From Chytriomyces cf. hyalinus JEL632 (Eukaryota > Chytridiomycota > Chytridiomycetes > Chytridiales > Chytriomycetaceae), in contig JAIWWG010000009.1 of assembly GCA_025435555.1 (NCBI GenBank), positions 62,001-126,000 of the forward strand: DNA of 64,000 bases, in the 5' to 3' direction. This document shows positions 20,966 through 32,867 of the stretch, piece after piece. The stretch's first letter is position 1; each line of letters begins with the position of its first letter. The notes beneath the pieces are model-generated. The model made no database searches, was not told the DNA's origin, and saw only the letters and a list, made by a program, of their open reading frames with translations. The position numbers were made by a program, and so were the translations under genes.

Positions 20966-21509
20966 GGATGACCCAAAGTGGGGTACAGCTATACCACAAG
21001 CCTACGCTGATGCTAGTTACGCAGAAGACACAGGCAGAAAGTCCAGGTCTGGCCACGTGTTCATGATGGCTAATGCTGCAGTCACGTGGTACAGCAAGAA
21101 GCAACCTGTGGTCGCCCTCTCTTCCACTGAGGCGGAGTACTACGCACTCAGTGAAGCCGTTAAAGAGGCCCTATGGATACGCCAACTGCTAGATGAAGTC
21201 GGCGTCAAACTCAATGACTCGACGACCATCCACCAGGACAACATGTCAACCATGGCTATAGCACTAAACCCTGTACAACACCAGCGTGTAAAACACATGG
21301 ATGTAAAGGTACACTTCCTACGTGACCACTTAGATAAGCAGGACGTAAAGATGGTCTACTGTCCTACTGAAGACATGGTAGCTGACATCATGACCAAAGC
21401 ACTACCACAGAGACTACACCGTAAATTCACACGGCTTCTCGGTCTCCGATCACTCGTTACCCTCAAAGGTTTCGATGAACCCACATACACAAATGAACGG
21501 AAGTTTTAA
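20966..21509 (+). pseudogene. Ty1/copia RNase H remnant
   Basis: C-terminal piece of a copia-type polyprotein of about 181 codons with an intact frame and stop. The RNase H acidic residues are visible in order: YADASYAED, SSTEAEYYA and HQDNMSTMAI. The typical copia ending follows (KHMDVKVHFLRDHL, ADIMTKALP). Everything upstream (gag, integrase, reverse transcriptase) is missing, and no ATG-led gene is expected. This is a truncated element from another superfamily than the adjacent Ty3-like one. Its own 3' LTR is not recognisable. Confidence 0.88.
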
Positions 21510-21689
21510 CACTCCGGGCGACACAATATGCATCCACATGTAATTATCGTTCCTCATTTGTACACAACCAAAATTGTAAATATGTAATTGCCACATTTTT
21601 CAATTATTGCCCACGGTATACCCCAGTGTACCAAGGATTATCATATACCAAACGTTCGTGACTATCAGAGAGTCATTTCCCAATTTTAA

Positions 21690-22412
21690 GAAGAAATGGA
21701 CTGCCTCAACCTCTTGTACGCCTGCTTCATCGAACCGATCAGACAGCAGCAGCACCGCAGCAGCAGTGACTCTGATGCCAGTTCCTATGCATCTTCTCCA
21801 TCAATGCCTGGAAAGTGAATCGGTTGCGATAGACCATATTCCAGCTTCAAATCAGAAGTTGAGATTCGGGACCAAGTCTGCCTAATCTGCTGGCTGCATC
21901 TTGATCCTCAAGCCGTTTCTTTGTTTGCACAGAAATCCTCAGACGCAGTCAATGACATTATTGACAATCACCTGAAGAATGCTTGCTACCCTCGACTCAG
22001 TGTATCAAGTCCAAAACAGTGTCTTGTTGTGTCCTACTTGTCGCGTACAGTTTGATGCGTCGTGGATGGTCGCCTGATTGCCAAAGTTGTCAACGTGACA
22101 AATGATCCGAATTACAGAGCTTATGGTCAGATGGTCTTTCAGATTAAAAATCAATGCAGAGGGCAAGTCCTGAACATTAATTCCTGTGCCGCCTGGAACC
22201 CAGTGGATTGAAGTGATGAAATGCCAGTGTATTTTGTTGATCTTAACGCCAACACCCATCCCAACCGCACTGCCCTTGTGTTTCATAAGGCAGCGTGTTT
22301 GATTTGGAACATGGCTGGAGCCGGTGATGTCCGTGAGGATGAGATATGGATGATGATGGAATGAATGTCGACACTCGCTTAGCAATGGTGGTAAACAGAC
22401 TGCAGAACCTGT
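21690..22412 (+). pseudogene. Decayed HNH-nuclease-like gene, copy A
   Basis: Frames broken by several stops and shifts still give peptides such as DQVCLICWLHLDP, NDIIDNHLKNA and VLLCPTCRVQFDA. The C-x2-C pattern and the LLC-x-x-C-x-x-x-FD pattern resemble fungal HNH_2-type proteins. A second relic at 38215-38756 aligns over about 500 bases, sharing for example GACATTATTGACAATCACCT. The segment at 21690-21815 may hold the start (MDCLNLLYACFIEP). HNH domains cut or bind DNA; this copy cannot make a full protein. The family name is tentative. Confidence 0.55.
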
Positions 22413-22725
22413 AAGGATGAATACAGGGGTTCCAGCTCTACTTATGGGGGTTTGGGAAGAGAGTGAATAAAATAGGGTTCAGAATGTGGGGAAAGCAGTT
22501 TAGACGCAACAAGAAAATTAAAGCGTCCATTTGCCCGTTATTTATGTCCCGTCCACGCAGATCGCCCTTCATGTGGACAGTCAGGGCCAACATATTCGAG
22601 GATGTATCGCGTCTCTTTCCGCTTTGCGCATGAGCGATTCAGTCCTGGGTTTTATATCCACTTGAAGTGAGGGGTGAGTTAAAGGCTGTGTTGCATTTTA
22701 CATAAAACCGTAAAAAATATTTCAA
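22413..22725. other. Intergenic, promoter side of the Dabb gene
   Basis: No coding frame supported. It separates the HNH relic from the Dabb gene. Confidence 0.4.
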
Positions 22726-23103
22726 ATGGTGCTCATCCACACTGTCGCATTCACGCAGCTGGAGACAGCCACCGACGCACAGATCGCAGCCGCAGCAGCT
22801 GCACTCTCTGCACTCGCGCAATCGATCGAAAGCGTCGAGAAGGTCTATTTCGGACGCACGTTCACCACACAGCGTGCGAAAGGGTACACGCACCAGTTGG
22901 TTGTGCATCTGCGTGGAAAGGATGATCTGGACGTGTATGCCAAGCATCCAGAGCATGGTAATATTATTGTTTTTTTTTTAATTTTTTTTTATTTTATTTT
23001 TTCTTTGTATGCATCCTCACACAACACAGTGAGCGTTATCCAAACCCACATGGTCCGTCTCTTTGACACTGCGAATGCATTGGCGATGGACTTTGAATGC
23101 TGA
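22726..23103 (+). CDS. Stress-responsive A/B-barrel (Dabb) domain protein
   Basis: Two exons, 22726-22957 and 23030-23103, separated by a 72-nt intron with a long T-rich tract, give 101 aa in frame. The protein opens MVLIHTVAFTQL, has a helix with alternating Ala, then VEKVYFGRTF and YTHQLVVHLRGKDDLDVYAKHPEH, followed by VSVIQTHMVRLFDTA. This is the usual Dabb pattern: a beta strand at the N-terminus, and an xYxxHPxH motif before the last strand. Dabb proteins are small ferredoxin-like dimers linked to stress responses or polyketide cyclisation; the substrate here is unknown. Single small soluble protein. Confidence 0.85.
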   Translation: MVLIHTVAFTQLETATDAQIAAAAAALSALAQSIESVEKVYFGRTFTTQRAKGYTHQLVVHLRGKDDLDVYAKHPEHGNIIVFFLIFFYFIFSLYASSHNTVSVIQTHMVRLFDTANALAMDFEC

Positions 23104-23373
23104 TTCGTTGTGCGAGAGCAAGAGTCGCGCGTGATCTGTGACCTCTTTCAGCGAGTGTTCCATTGTGACAGTGGACGCAATAAAAAGTTGAACCAATTTG
23201 CCGTCTCACAAATTATCGCTGGTAAAGTATGGTTACCCACGATCCTTGGCGCGTCGCCGCACATTAGTTGTGACGAATCTGTCTTGATCAACTTCGGATT
23301 CTTGTGAGCAAATTTTTCTTTTCCACCAATCTTCCCAAAAAGGCCAGACCAAATCCCTGTACTGCAGAAAGTC

Positions 23374-24580
23374 ATGCAGGACCATCCACTGCCGCAACCA
23401 CCTGAACCAGTGGTGAACCCAGGTGAACCTACACTTGCACAAAGGCAGCCGTCAGTGTTTTCGCAGAAAGTGTGGGCTCGAAGAGTGCCTTGCGACATGT
23501 GCCGGACCAAGAGGGTAAAAACCCAACGCTGCCCTCCTATGAATTGCACCTTCGTTCACCAATTTAACACCTTGTTTTCGTTTACAGATCCGATGCGACA
23601 TTGAAAAACCCAGCTGTGGGTTCTGTCGGCGGCGAGAGATTCGCTGCGTGTACTCTGACAGGAAGACTACCTACACCAAAAGGAAACAAATGGAGTCGCA
23701 GCAGGTGGAATCCAGCAACGCATTGCTTCATTACGTGCTTCCGGGGTTGGATGTGCAGCAGCCACAGTCACAAGAGACGGGTCGGGGAATCAAGGCCGAG
23801 GATGCCAAGCCCGTCACGGCCCTTTCGGAAACAGAACCATCCACGTCAGCGTCGCTGTCTTCGGTGCACACGGCATTCTCAACACACCTTCCTCCCCTGC
23901 ATGCACCATCATACAGCACCATACCCGGTACCCAACTTGACCCTATCCAACAGCAGCAGCATGGCCCAGTATACCAGATGAACTATATACCCACACCCAC
24001 ACTGCATCCCTATTATTATCACCCACCCTCCACCAACAACACCTTCGATTGGTCCAAGCATCCTCATTCGATCAGCAGTTCGTGTAACCCTAATATGCAA
24101 AATGTGATTCAAACAACAGCCACTTCTTATCCAACCAACACTCTGCAAGAATCTGCTACTTCTAAACCGTGTTCCAGTGGCCCAAGTGCCGTCCCACCTG
24201 CCGCCGAGTCACGCTCAGACCCCGCCATCCCACATCCGGCGTTCGTCGTTGAACCTGTCCAAGAATCTCTGAGACTCCAATGCCGCATTTTATCCACGCT
24301 TCTTGACACTATAAGTAATGAGCAAGAGTCTCAGTCAGAGGTGTACCGCGAGAATGTTGCAAAAGCCGTGCAACTCGTTCAGCGGCTGTCTGTGTTTACG
24401 AGTTTAACCCAAATCTCACGTGACGATGCGATGGAACTCAGCCGAGATTTGAATCACGTTGTTGTGGAGCTTGGCTGGGAGGATGCGAGTGAGGGTGGGG
24501 ATGGGGGGGATGAGAGTGGGTGTGGGTTGGAGCGTGGGTTGGAGCAGCTGCAGTTGCTGGTGTCGCGGTGGTTGGGCTGA
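23374..24580 (+). CDS. Zn2Cys6 (Gal4-type) transcription factor
   Basis: Fungal binuclear zinc-cluster regulator of 377 aa from two exons (23374-23514 and 23588-24580; 73-nt intron; in-frame total). The six cysteines span the intron: CDMCRTKR, then IRC, then DIEKPSC, GFC and RRREIRC, giving spacing C-x2-C-x6-C-x6-C-x2-C-x6-C. Downstream are Gln-, Pro- and His-rich stretches and a leucine-rich C-terminal helix. No fungal-specific middle homology domain is evident, so the effector part is short. Zinc-cluster proteins usually bind CGG-type repeats as dimers; target genes cannot be told. A related but broken locus lies about 450 bp downstream. Confidence 0.88.
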
Positions 24581-25039
24581 TGCGCTTTATTTATTGACTA
24601 CACTGACACTCTCCTGTTTGTTTATACCTTGAAGCAACAAAATTTTCATACGCATAAAATTTTTGTGTGACAAATGGTTTATTTAAACTTTGCGCAAACA
24701 AAAACGAAACCACAATTTTTCACCAACGAAGTTTGTGTCGAGTCAGTTAACGCCCTCCCGCAAACAGCATGTCCGAAACCATGAGAGCTGTCTCGAATGC
24801 TTCCCATACAAACCATCCGATTCCATTCGCAGTCATGCTCAGAGTGCGCCAGCGTGCCGCGACTCAACGAACCAAAGCGCCTATGCTCTCGATGCACTGC
24901 CACCAACACAGCACACGCAAGCTTAAGCGGGATGCACGTCAGCGTCATCCCATCCACGTTGCGGCATGTTGAAAGTGAGTGTTTGTTTTACCGCGGGTGG
25001 TTATTATAAAACCCAAACGAGGGAGACTGATCTGTTTTC
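24581..25039. other. Intergenic between the two zinc-cluster loci
   Basis: AT-rich, no coding frame with a domain. It probably holds the 3' end of the first gene and the promoter of the second; a possible TATA-type ATTATAAAA is at about 25002-25010. Confidence 0.45.
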
Positions 25040-25980
25040 ATGACTCCGAGTCTCCACAGCCCTCCCACTCGCACCTCTCCATATCCCAAAGCCCACATCA
25101 CTGAGCGAGCCTCAGCTGGCGACACTTCCGGCACTCAAAATCATTCCGCAAAGCCAGCAGTCGTCCATTGGGAAATTGCCGCATCTGCATCGCTTCCAAC
25201 CTGTTCGACAACAACAACAACAACAACAGCATTCTCAACAAACGGCAGCAGCAGCATCCTCACTGAATAAACCACGGCCACGGCATTTGATGAAGCTCCC
25301 CTAGAAGAACAACTTGAACCCGTGTGTTGGATGCAAGAGTCATAAAAAGAGGTACAACAACGTTCTTGAACAATGCCTGGAACTCGCACCTCTTTTTCCA
25401 TTTCTTTTTCATGCACCCTATTTTTGGTTGATCTAAACAATTGAATTAAACAGATGTGATGGTGCCCGTCCCAAGTGCGGGTACTGCGCGCAAGCGACGC
25501 AAGGTGTCTGAATGCGTCTATCCATGTTCTGCAAAGCGGAAAACTGATTCATCACCTGCAAGCGAAACTGCCCCGTCACCGAAAAGGAATCAGATTGAAT
25601 CGATCCAAAATCAACCTTATCGGTCCATGCAAACTCATTGCGCGCAATCTGGCCGAGTCACGAATCAACATCCTCACTCGCAGCAGCAACATATTCATCA
25701 GCAAGGTATGCGTACACCGAATCAATGCTACGAGCATCATGAACCTCAGCAGCGATGGAATGCGCATCAATCGAATGTTTGTACATCAGCTTTTACACCC
25801 ATTGCTCCTGGCGCTATGCCATCTTTGGTGAATGATCAATCAATACGAAAATCAAATGCATCATCATCATCTTGGATGTATTGCTCCACTCAGACGATGA
25901 AGAAGACGCTGTGGTGGGAAGTGCTGCATCTGTGCCTCGTGCCGCTGAGTGCTGCTTGTGAATTATTTAGTGATACATGA
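25040..25980 (+). pseudogene. Second Zn2Cys6 factor, frame-broken within the zinc cluster
   Basis: The cluster begins CVGCKSHKKR at about 25319-25350. After an intron (about 25351-25453) it continues RCDGARPKCGYC. That frame stops at 25514-25516 (TGA) after QATQGV. The sixth cysteine and the rest (VSECVYPCSAKRK and on to 25980) are in another frame, so one base is in excess between about 25491 and 25510. An upstream in-frame TAG at 25303 can be avoided if it is a CCTAG splice acceptor. The remainder is Gln/His/Ser-rich. Either a recent pseudogene or a sequencing error explains the break; a functional product needs all six cysteines in one frame. Paralogy to the neighbouring gene is likely. 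Confidence 0.55.
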
Positions 25981-26476
25981 GACTTATAGCTGCTTGTGAG
26001 GATGTGTGTGTTGATGTGAACATGAATGATAAAATGATAGACACATGTTTTGTAAACGCTTGTTTTGATGATGCCATCAATTTTTTACGTCATTCTGTCT
26101 TTTTTCTAACCGTTCTAACCGCGTTACGAACCGACAGCTGGATGAGTTGAGCAGATATGCAAGGACGAGCGAGTGTGAGGACGTAGCTGGGAGTGAGTGT
26201 AGTGACCTTCCCGAGTGAGTTCCAGCATCAACCGACAAGACTACCAGCAGACAACAGCGACTGCAAAAGCGGCTTGCCGGTCCAGTCCAATTAATAAGGA
26301 TGCCCGCCGCTTTTTGAATCAGTCTTTGTGTTGTGACAATCAAAACAAATTTTGCAGTTGTTGTGACAAACGCTGTCTTCACTTCAATAAATTGCAAGGA
26401 TTATCCGATCCCGATTTACACTCCACAACTGCAACGACCAACCAACCAACCTACATCGACACACACACAGCACCCT
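25981..26476. other. Intergenic, upstream of the ABC transporter
   Basis: No gene seen. Contains the 5' region of the ABCG gene; no clear core-promoter motif is distinguished. Confidence 0.4.
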
Positions 26477-29400
26477 ATGAGTGAGTTTATCGTTGCCCGC
26501 GGGAGCTCTTCTGACGCCGTCCCGGCAGCCCATGCAGACATACAAGAGGACATTGTCCATGCTGCTGGAGGACCCGACAACACGGGTGAATTCGGGGCCA
26601 TCCATCCTGTCTCCATCATTGCCAAATCTGTCAGTGTCAGGGTAAAGAGCAAGGCTGCTGAGGACTCGGAAGGTGTTCGGTCGATTCTGAATAATGTATC
26701 ATTGCATGTGCCGTCTGGTCAAGTCATGGCGATTATGGTGTGCAGCATTTTTTTTTTAGAGTGCTGTTCTCTCTCGGCAAATCCGCTCAACACATGAAAC
26801 AAAACAACAGGGAGGATCCGGGAGCGGAAAGACCACGCTGCTCAACACGCTGGCAGGAAGACCCGTCGGAACCGTCTCCGGCGAAATCCAATTTAACGGC
26901 GAATCTCCACGCAAATACCACAACTCTGGAATGGTGGCCTATGTCACGCAGCAGGATAACCTTCTTCCATATGTCACGGTCCGCGAAACGTTGCGGTACG
27001 CGGCAAGGCTGCGGTTACCAAGGACGATGCCGCTGGCGAAAAAGTACGAGCTTGTCGAGAGTGTTATTCTGGAGCTTGGACTGAAGGAGTGCGCAGACAC
27101 GTTTGTGGGCGATGAGTGGCGCAAGGGCATCTCTGGTGGCGAGAAGCGGCGCGTCTCGTGAGTGTGTCACGTGATTGATTACAAATCATTGATTACTAAT
27201 CACCCCCCCACACACACACACATACACACACACATACATACGCACATACATACACAGTGTGGGAGTGCAGCTGATGTTAAACCCAAGCGTTATTTTCATG
27301 GACGAGCCAACAACAGGCCTGGACTCCTTCTCAGCACGATCACTAATCGAAACACTTGTATCACTGGCCCATAAACGCAACCGCACAATTATACTGTCGA
27401 TCCACCAACCACGCTCCGACATTTTCGGCTGCTTTGACCAAATCGCGCTCCTCGCACGTGGTGGACGGCTCGCATACTTTGGGTCACCTCGCGGCAGCAT
27501 CCGGTTCCTAGACAGTATCGGGTTCCCAGTCACGCAGGACATGAATGGAGCTGATTTTATCGTGGATGCTGTTGCGATTGATGATCGGAATGATGCTCGT
27601 GAGGCAGAGACGCGGGCGAATGTGGATACGATAGTTGCAGCGTGGGAGCAGAGGGTTGCTGGGCAGCATGGGATCGAGTATAAGGTGTCGAAATCGTCGC
27701 TTGCGTACAAGGCAGCTGATGTTGTAGGTGACTCAGCGGATGATAGTGATACGGTTGGGTTTAATTCGCGTGTGCAAGGGGCTGGAGTTGTGGAACAGAT
27801 TTCGGTGCTCTCGAAGCGGATGGTTGTGAACATGTGGGAAGATCGACTGACGCTATGGGGATCTGTGCTGGAAGTGATTCTGATGGGTGTTGTGATTGGT
27901 GTCATATTCTGGTTGCCGGACCAGGAGCCCACGGGAATGTACAACAGAAAGTCGGCTTTGTACATCTGCACGGCCATGCAAAACTACCTGGGTTTGATGT
28001 TTATGATCTATAAGCTGACGCTGGAGTGAGTGTTCCTGCTTTGATTGAATGTCTGTTCTGACTCTTACTCGTGGCAGTATGCAAGTGTTTGACAAGGAGC
28101 GAGGTGACAAAATGTACAGCGTTGGCGCTTACCTTGTGTCGTGGATTTCAGTCAACTTTACCCTCTACGGCCTTCTATCGGTCCTCTTCTCCATCTTTGT
28201 GGTGAGTGCAGTTTGTTTATTTTTGACGACAACATTTCTGATGCCCTCACTTTACCTCCAGTACTTTATGTGCGGTATGCGCAAAGACGATGTAGGCTAC
28301 CACTTTGGCATGTTTTGCTTGAATTCAATTCTGCAGCAGTGGATCACGATGGCCTTCTCGTTTGTCTGTGTTGCGTTTGCGCGAGACTTTGCGACGTCCT
28401 CGCTGATTGGAAGTGAGTTGCTGCCGCTCTTGGGACAATTACCACGCGGAGACTCCGATTGACTCTTTTCCTCATTTGTTGCAGACTCTGTCTTTACATT
28501 CCTCAGTCTCTCGTCCGGCTTCTTTATCCCCGAAACAGCAATCCCCGTCTACATTCGCTGGTTCGAACACATTTCCTACGTCACTTACGGCCTCAGACTT
28601 TACATCTCGAACGAATTCCACGACCACATTTACGAATGCACGTCTCTGCCAAACATTCCCGAGGCAAGAGCTGCATGCGATGGAGACAACCTCATCACAG
28701 CCACTGGATTCACGCCTGATATCCGTGTCCCTCTTATTGGCCTCTTTTCGTTGTTGGCGGGGAAAATTTTCATCACTGCCGTTGTGCTTTCTTTGTTCCC
28801 TGCTGGTGGGGATAAACAAGCTGGTGCTGTTTCTGAAAAGAAGGACAGGAAGAGCAAAACGAAAGCTACACCCGAAACTTCTCTGGCTATCGAAGCTGCG
28901 CATAAACCACCTGCAATTGCTCTTGAGCTGCGTGACTTGAACTTGGACTTTGAAGTGAAACGGCAACCGCTCATTACGACAAGCGGCGCGCCCAGCAAAA
29001 CCAAAAACATTTTAAAGTGTGTGAATGCGACGTTTCCGCCGGGCCAATTAACGGCGATTTTGGGTGCCTCCGGCGCTGGGAAGAGTACGCTGTTACACTT
29101 GTTGCATGCGCGATCTTCGAACCTTCCATCACACATTCAAGCCGTCAAGACGGGTTCTATTTTGCATAATTCCGTTGAATTTGATAAAACTGCAATCAAC
29201 GCTTGTACAGCCAGTGTTCGACAGGATGATTCGCATTTATTGCCGGCTTTAACTGCACGCGAGACGCTTGTCTATGCGGCGTTGTTGAGGCTGCCCAGCG
29301 CTTGGTCAAAGCAGCAAAAAATTCAGAGAGCTGAAGAAGTGTTGGTGGAATTGGGGTTGAAGGAGTGTGCGAATACGGTTGTTGGTGGGGATGGAGTGAA

Positions 29401-30936
29401 GGGGTTGTCGGGCGGTGAAAAGAGGCGGTTGTCGGTTGGGTTGGCAATGTTGATGGATCCTTCTATTTTGTTGTTGGATGAACCTACTTCTGTGAGTTGG
29501 CTGCAATTGTTTTTTGTTTTTTTTTAGCGTGTGATTTATTGCTGATTTTTTTCTGCTTGTAGGGACTGGATGCGTCTTCTGCTCGAAACATGATGATCAC
29601 GCTCAAGGGCATCGCGGCGCAAGGACGTACCGTGATTTGCACCATCCACCAACCAAGATCCGACATTTTCCCATTGCTCGACCGCGTCCTTCTGTTAGCT
29701 CGTGGCGGTCGAGTCGTGTACCAAGGACTTGGAAGCTCCATGATCCCGTACCTTGCCTCGCTCAACCATAACATGCCCTTCCTGACAAACCCTGCCGACT
29801 TTGCGTTGGATATTTCTTCAGTGGACTTGCGATCGAGTGAAAGTGAAACTTCGACACGTGCTCGTGTGGATGGATTGATCGAGTCGTGGAAATCGAGAGT
29901 GGGAAATGAACCAGGAAGTTCAACCGTTACAAGTGACAGCTTGACCTCAGGTGAAGACACTGTGAAACGCGTTCTCGCGCTGTCTGGATTGAAACGACTC
30001 TCGACAACCAATGCGCTGCCCATTCTCATTTCGAGAAGTTTCTTGAACCTAAGAAGGCAGCCGGGTCTCCTTGCGGCGCGGATCATGAATGAGGTTGCGT
30101 TTGGAGTTATTTTCACGCTTTATTTTGCAAAGATTGCGAATAACCAGGCGGGTGTGATAAGTCGAATTGGGTTGTTGGTGAGTGGGTTTTTGAATCGCGT
30201 TTTCGGTTTTTATTTCTTACTTGTGCTGTAGCAACAAACTGGGTCGATCATCTTTATCGGAATGCTCAATTGCATCGCAGTGTTTCCGCAAGAGTTGCTG
30301 CTGTTTCGGTTTGAGCATCAGGACGGAACAACGACCGTTGAAAACTTTTTCCTGACGTACACAATCAACGAGCTGCCTTTCGGTGAGTTATCTTCAAACA
30401 TCTTGATATTATGAAGGAGCATTGTATTTACTCAAAATTCAACCTCAGAAATTGTTGGTGCTGTAATCTACGGACTCCTTGCCACGTACGCAATGGGTCT
30501 CGCTTTACACCCAGTCCACATGATCATCATGGCGTTCGTCTGCGTGTTTGTTGGAGAATCCATCGGAATCGGGTTCTGCACGCTCTTCTCCAAACCAGGC
30601 TTCTCTGTCCAACTCATGAGCGCCGTCATCTCCGTCTTTAGCCAAACCCAAGGCTTCCTCAGCGTCAACATGCCATCCTTTGTGAACTGGATCAACTACA
30701 TTTCCGTGCTACGATACATGGCGCGCATTTTAGCTGCGGAAGAGTTTACATCCACGCGCATGTATGACTGTGAACCAGGGTTACCCTGCCAGTATCCGAG
30801 TGGAGATGCAGTGTTGCGGTTGTTGAATTTCCCGGCGTCGGATCGGGATTTGATGTTGAATTATGTGGGGTTGGCAGTTTGTGTGGTCATGTATCGTGTG
30901 ATTGCTTATGCGGTTATGAAGCGGCAGTTGCCGTGA
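26477..30936 (+). CDS. Full-size ABCG transporter (two NBD-TMD halves)
   Basis: Membrane ATPase exporter of about 1303 aa from nine exons (introns 26738-26810, 27158-27257, 28026-28077, 28202-28261, 28413-28484, 29492-29562, 30178-30231, 30383-30448; spliced total divisible by three). Order is NBD1-TMD1-NBD2-TMD2, as in ABCG. NBD1: Walker A GGSGSGKTT, Q-loop VTQQDN, signature ISGGEKRRVS, Walker B VIFMDEPTTGLD, H-loop IHQPRSD. NBD2: GASGAGKST, signature LSGGEKRRLS, ILLLDEPTSGLD, IHQPRSD. Both ATP sites therefore look complete, unlike typical Pdr5-type pumps with a degenerate half. Each TMD has several hydrophobic helices and an extracellular loop (for example YECTSLPN). Substrates may be lipids, sterols or drugs. 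A CA-rich microsatellite lies in intron 2. Confidence 0.93.
27200..27257 (+). repeat. CA/CATA microsatellite inside an ABCG intron
   Basis: Imperfect run of CA and CATA units filling the 3' half of the 100-nt intron 27158-27257, up to the acceptor ACACAG. It takes the place of the usual polypyrimidine tract. Confidence 0.8.
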
Positions 30937-31137
30937 TGTGTGTGAGGTTACTTTTTTGCTACTTATCATATGGAGTATAGGTTCTGTTCTCAACGAACAA
31001 TTTTGGCTATGAAAATGATGGTACCTCGCGGACAATGAAAAATGCTTTCTAATGTGTGCCTTGTTGATCATGATTTTTGGATCGTTCATAACTTGAGCTC
31101 TTTATTGCCCTTCTTGACATAGTCTCGACAAAAGACT

Positions 31138-32784
31138 TCAATCCCACGCAGGCGCCAGTCCAGTGCCCCCACTAGCAACTCCACCCACCGGAGCCACTGC
31201 CGCAGCAGACTTTTCCAACTCATCCACATTAATTGATTTCACAACCGTACCCCTTGGTACCGCTGAGGCCGCCGTTTTCGTGAGCTTGGATTTATTGCTT
31301 TGCTGACGCGTCGGATCAATGACAGCCACCACACCAGACCGCAGTTGTTCTTCCTGCTTGTCGAGCATTTTTTCGTGTTTTGATTTTGCGGCGGAGATGG
31401 CTGGGTTTTCTGATGTTGTTGTTGGGAGAGTTGCTGTGTTGGAAGGTGTTGAGGATTTGAATGAACTTAAAAAAAATCCGTCGCCCGATGATTTCTTCTT
31501 AGGTATTTCGGTTGGTTTTGGGAGAGTTTGTTTGGTGGCGGTTGTTGGTGTGATCGTCTTTTGTTTTTGTGAGATTGGTTTTGGCGTTGCAGTTGATGAA
31601 GAGGAGGAGACTTTGCTTGCAGGCTTGACGATGCGATCATGTGGCTTTATCGGGCTATCGGGTGCATTGCTCGATGGTTTTGAAACCTTGATCTTTTTCG
31701 CAACTTTCGATGGTTTTGTATCGTCATCCTTTTCCAAAGCCCGCTTCACTCGCTTCTCACTGACAGGTGGTTTCTCCACATCATCACTTTCATTTCCTCC
31801 ATTCGCCTGCTGCTCCCTAAGAACTTTCTGCTTCTCCACCCACCCACTCTCCTTCCTCTTTTCGCGCCTCTCTAGAAACTTTGCATCAAACCTTACACCA
31901 TCTAGCACTTTCAACCCGTCCCCACAAGACTGTACAACAGCTTCCTTGTACCCTTCCACATCGACAACAGGGTTTCCTTTTAGATTCAAGTTTACGAATG
32001 TTGCGTTTGGAGCGAGGAATGCGAGCGCGGTTGTTAGATGTGCGATTGTGGTGAATTGGATGAGGTTTGAGCCCAAGTCAAGTGTTTTCACCGCAGGGAG
32101 GGAGTGTGTGGTTGTTTGCTTTGGAGCGGGTTTGTTGGATGTTGGTTTTTTGAAGGCCAAGGGAGCACGAGGGAGTGTCGAGAGCTTGTTGTGGCTGAGA
32201 CGCAGTTCTTGGATTTGTGGTGCAGGAATCATAAACACTGGGTACTCTGTGAGACTGTTGTTTGACACGGACAGTTTTTTTAGGTGTGGTAAATGTGGGA
32301 AGGGTTTTGGAAGAGCGGTGAGTTTGTTGTGCGAGAGGACGAGGGTGTTGAGGTTCGCGGCGAGTGGGGTCAGATCGGGTAATGCGGCGATTGAATTGTT
32401 GTTGAGGATGAGAGCTTTCAGGTTGGTGAAGTTGCGGATTCCTGAGATGGATGTGATCTTATTGTGGGAGAGGTTGAGAATCTGTGGGAGATGTGCTTAG
32501 CGTCAGAGGGAATTGTAATCCGGACTAAGGAAGCTCACCTGCAGCAATGGGCAGTTTTCCAGGCCCGCAAATGAAGTCAGGCTGTTATTTGACAGGTTGA
32601 TCCAGGTCAGGTTCGGGAAGGCAAAAGGGCCGAGTGCCGCGTTCGACAGTTTGTTAACGCTGAGATCGAGTTTGCGCAGGGTCTCGGACGCCTCAGACAC
32701 GTCCCCGATCTGGGTCAAGTCCATGTCCGAGCAGTCGGCGCTTGGAGCCTTGGCGGCCTCTTCGTTGAGCGTGAGAACTGCCAT
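31138..32784 (-). CDS. Leucine-rich repeat protein with basic C-terminal tail
   Basis: 529 aa from two exons (32784-32539 and 32481-31138; 57-nt intron). The N-terminal half has about eight LRRs of the SDS22-like or typical class (LRKLDLSVNKLSN, LTWINLSNNSLTSF, ILNLSHNKITSI, LKALILNNNSIAAL, LNTLVLSHNKLTAL, IQELRLSHNKLSTL). They end in an LRR cap: NLKGNPVVDVEGYKEAV and LKVLDGVRF. The second half is disordered and rich in Lys, Ser and Thr with nuclear-localisation-like stretches (KVAKKIKVSK). LRR proteins of this shape act as binding platforms; a nuclear location is inferred from the tail. It shares an 83-bp divergent promoter with the helicase gene, so co-expression is plausible. Confidence 0.82.
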
Positions 32785-32867
32785 TTTCTGGTGGTAAAAA
32801 GAAAGAAAGCAAGGTGAAAAATAACCACGTTTCTTTCTTTTTTCCTTTATAACAACCCTTCTATCTC
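32785..32867. promoter_or_regulatory. Divergent promoter of the LRR and Dbp6-like genes
   Basis: Only 83 bp separate the two start codons (32784 on minus, 32868 on plus). A TATA-like TTTATAACA lies near 32847 on the plus strand and T-rich runs precede it. Both genes must share this segment or overlap each other's leader. Confidence 0.6.

Noticed and set aside
31319-32500. A 393-codon plus-strand frame opposite the LRR gene
   Set aside because: It is the antisense shadow of the LRR repeats and basic tail, with no domain of its own.
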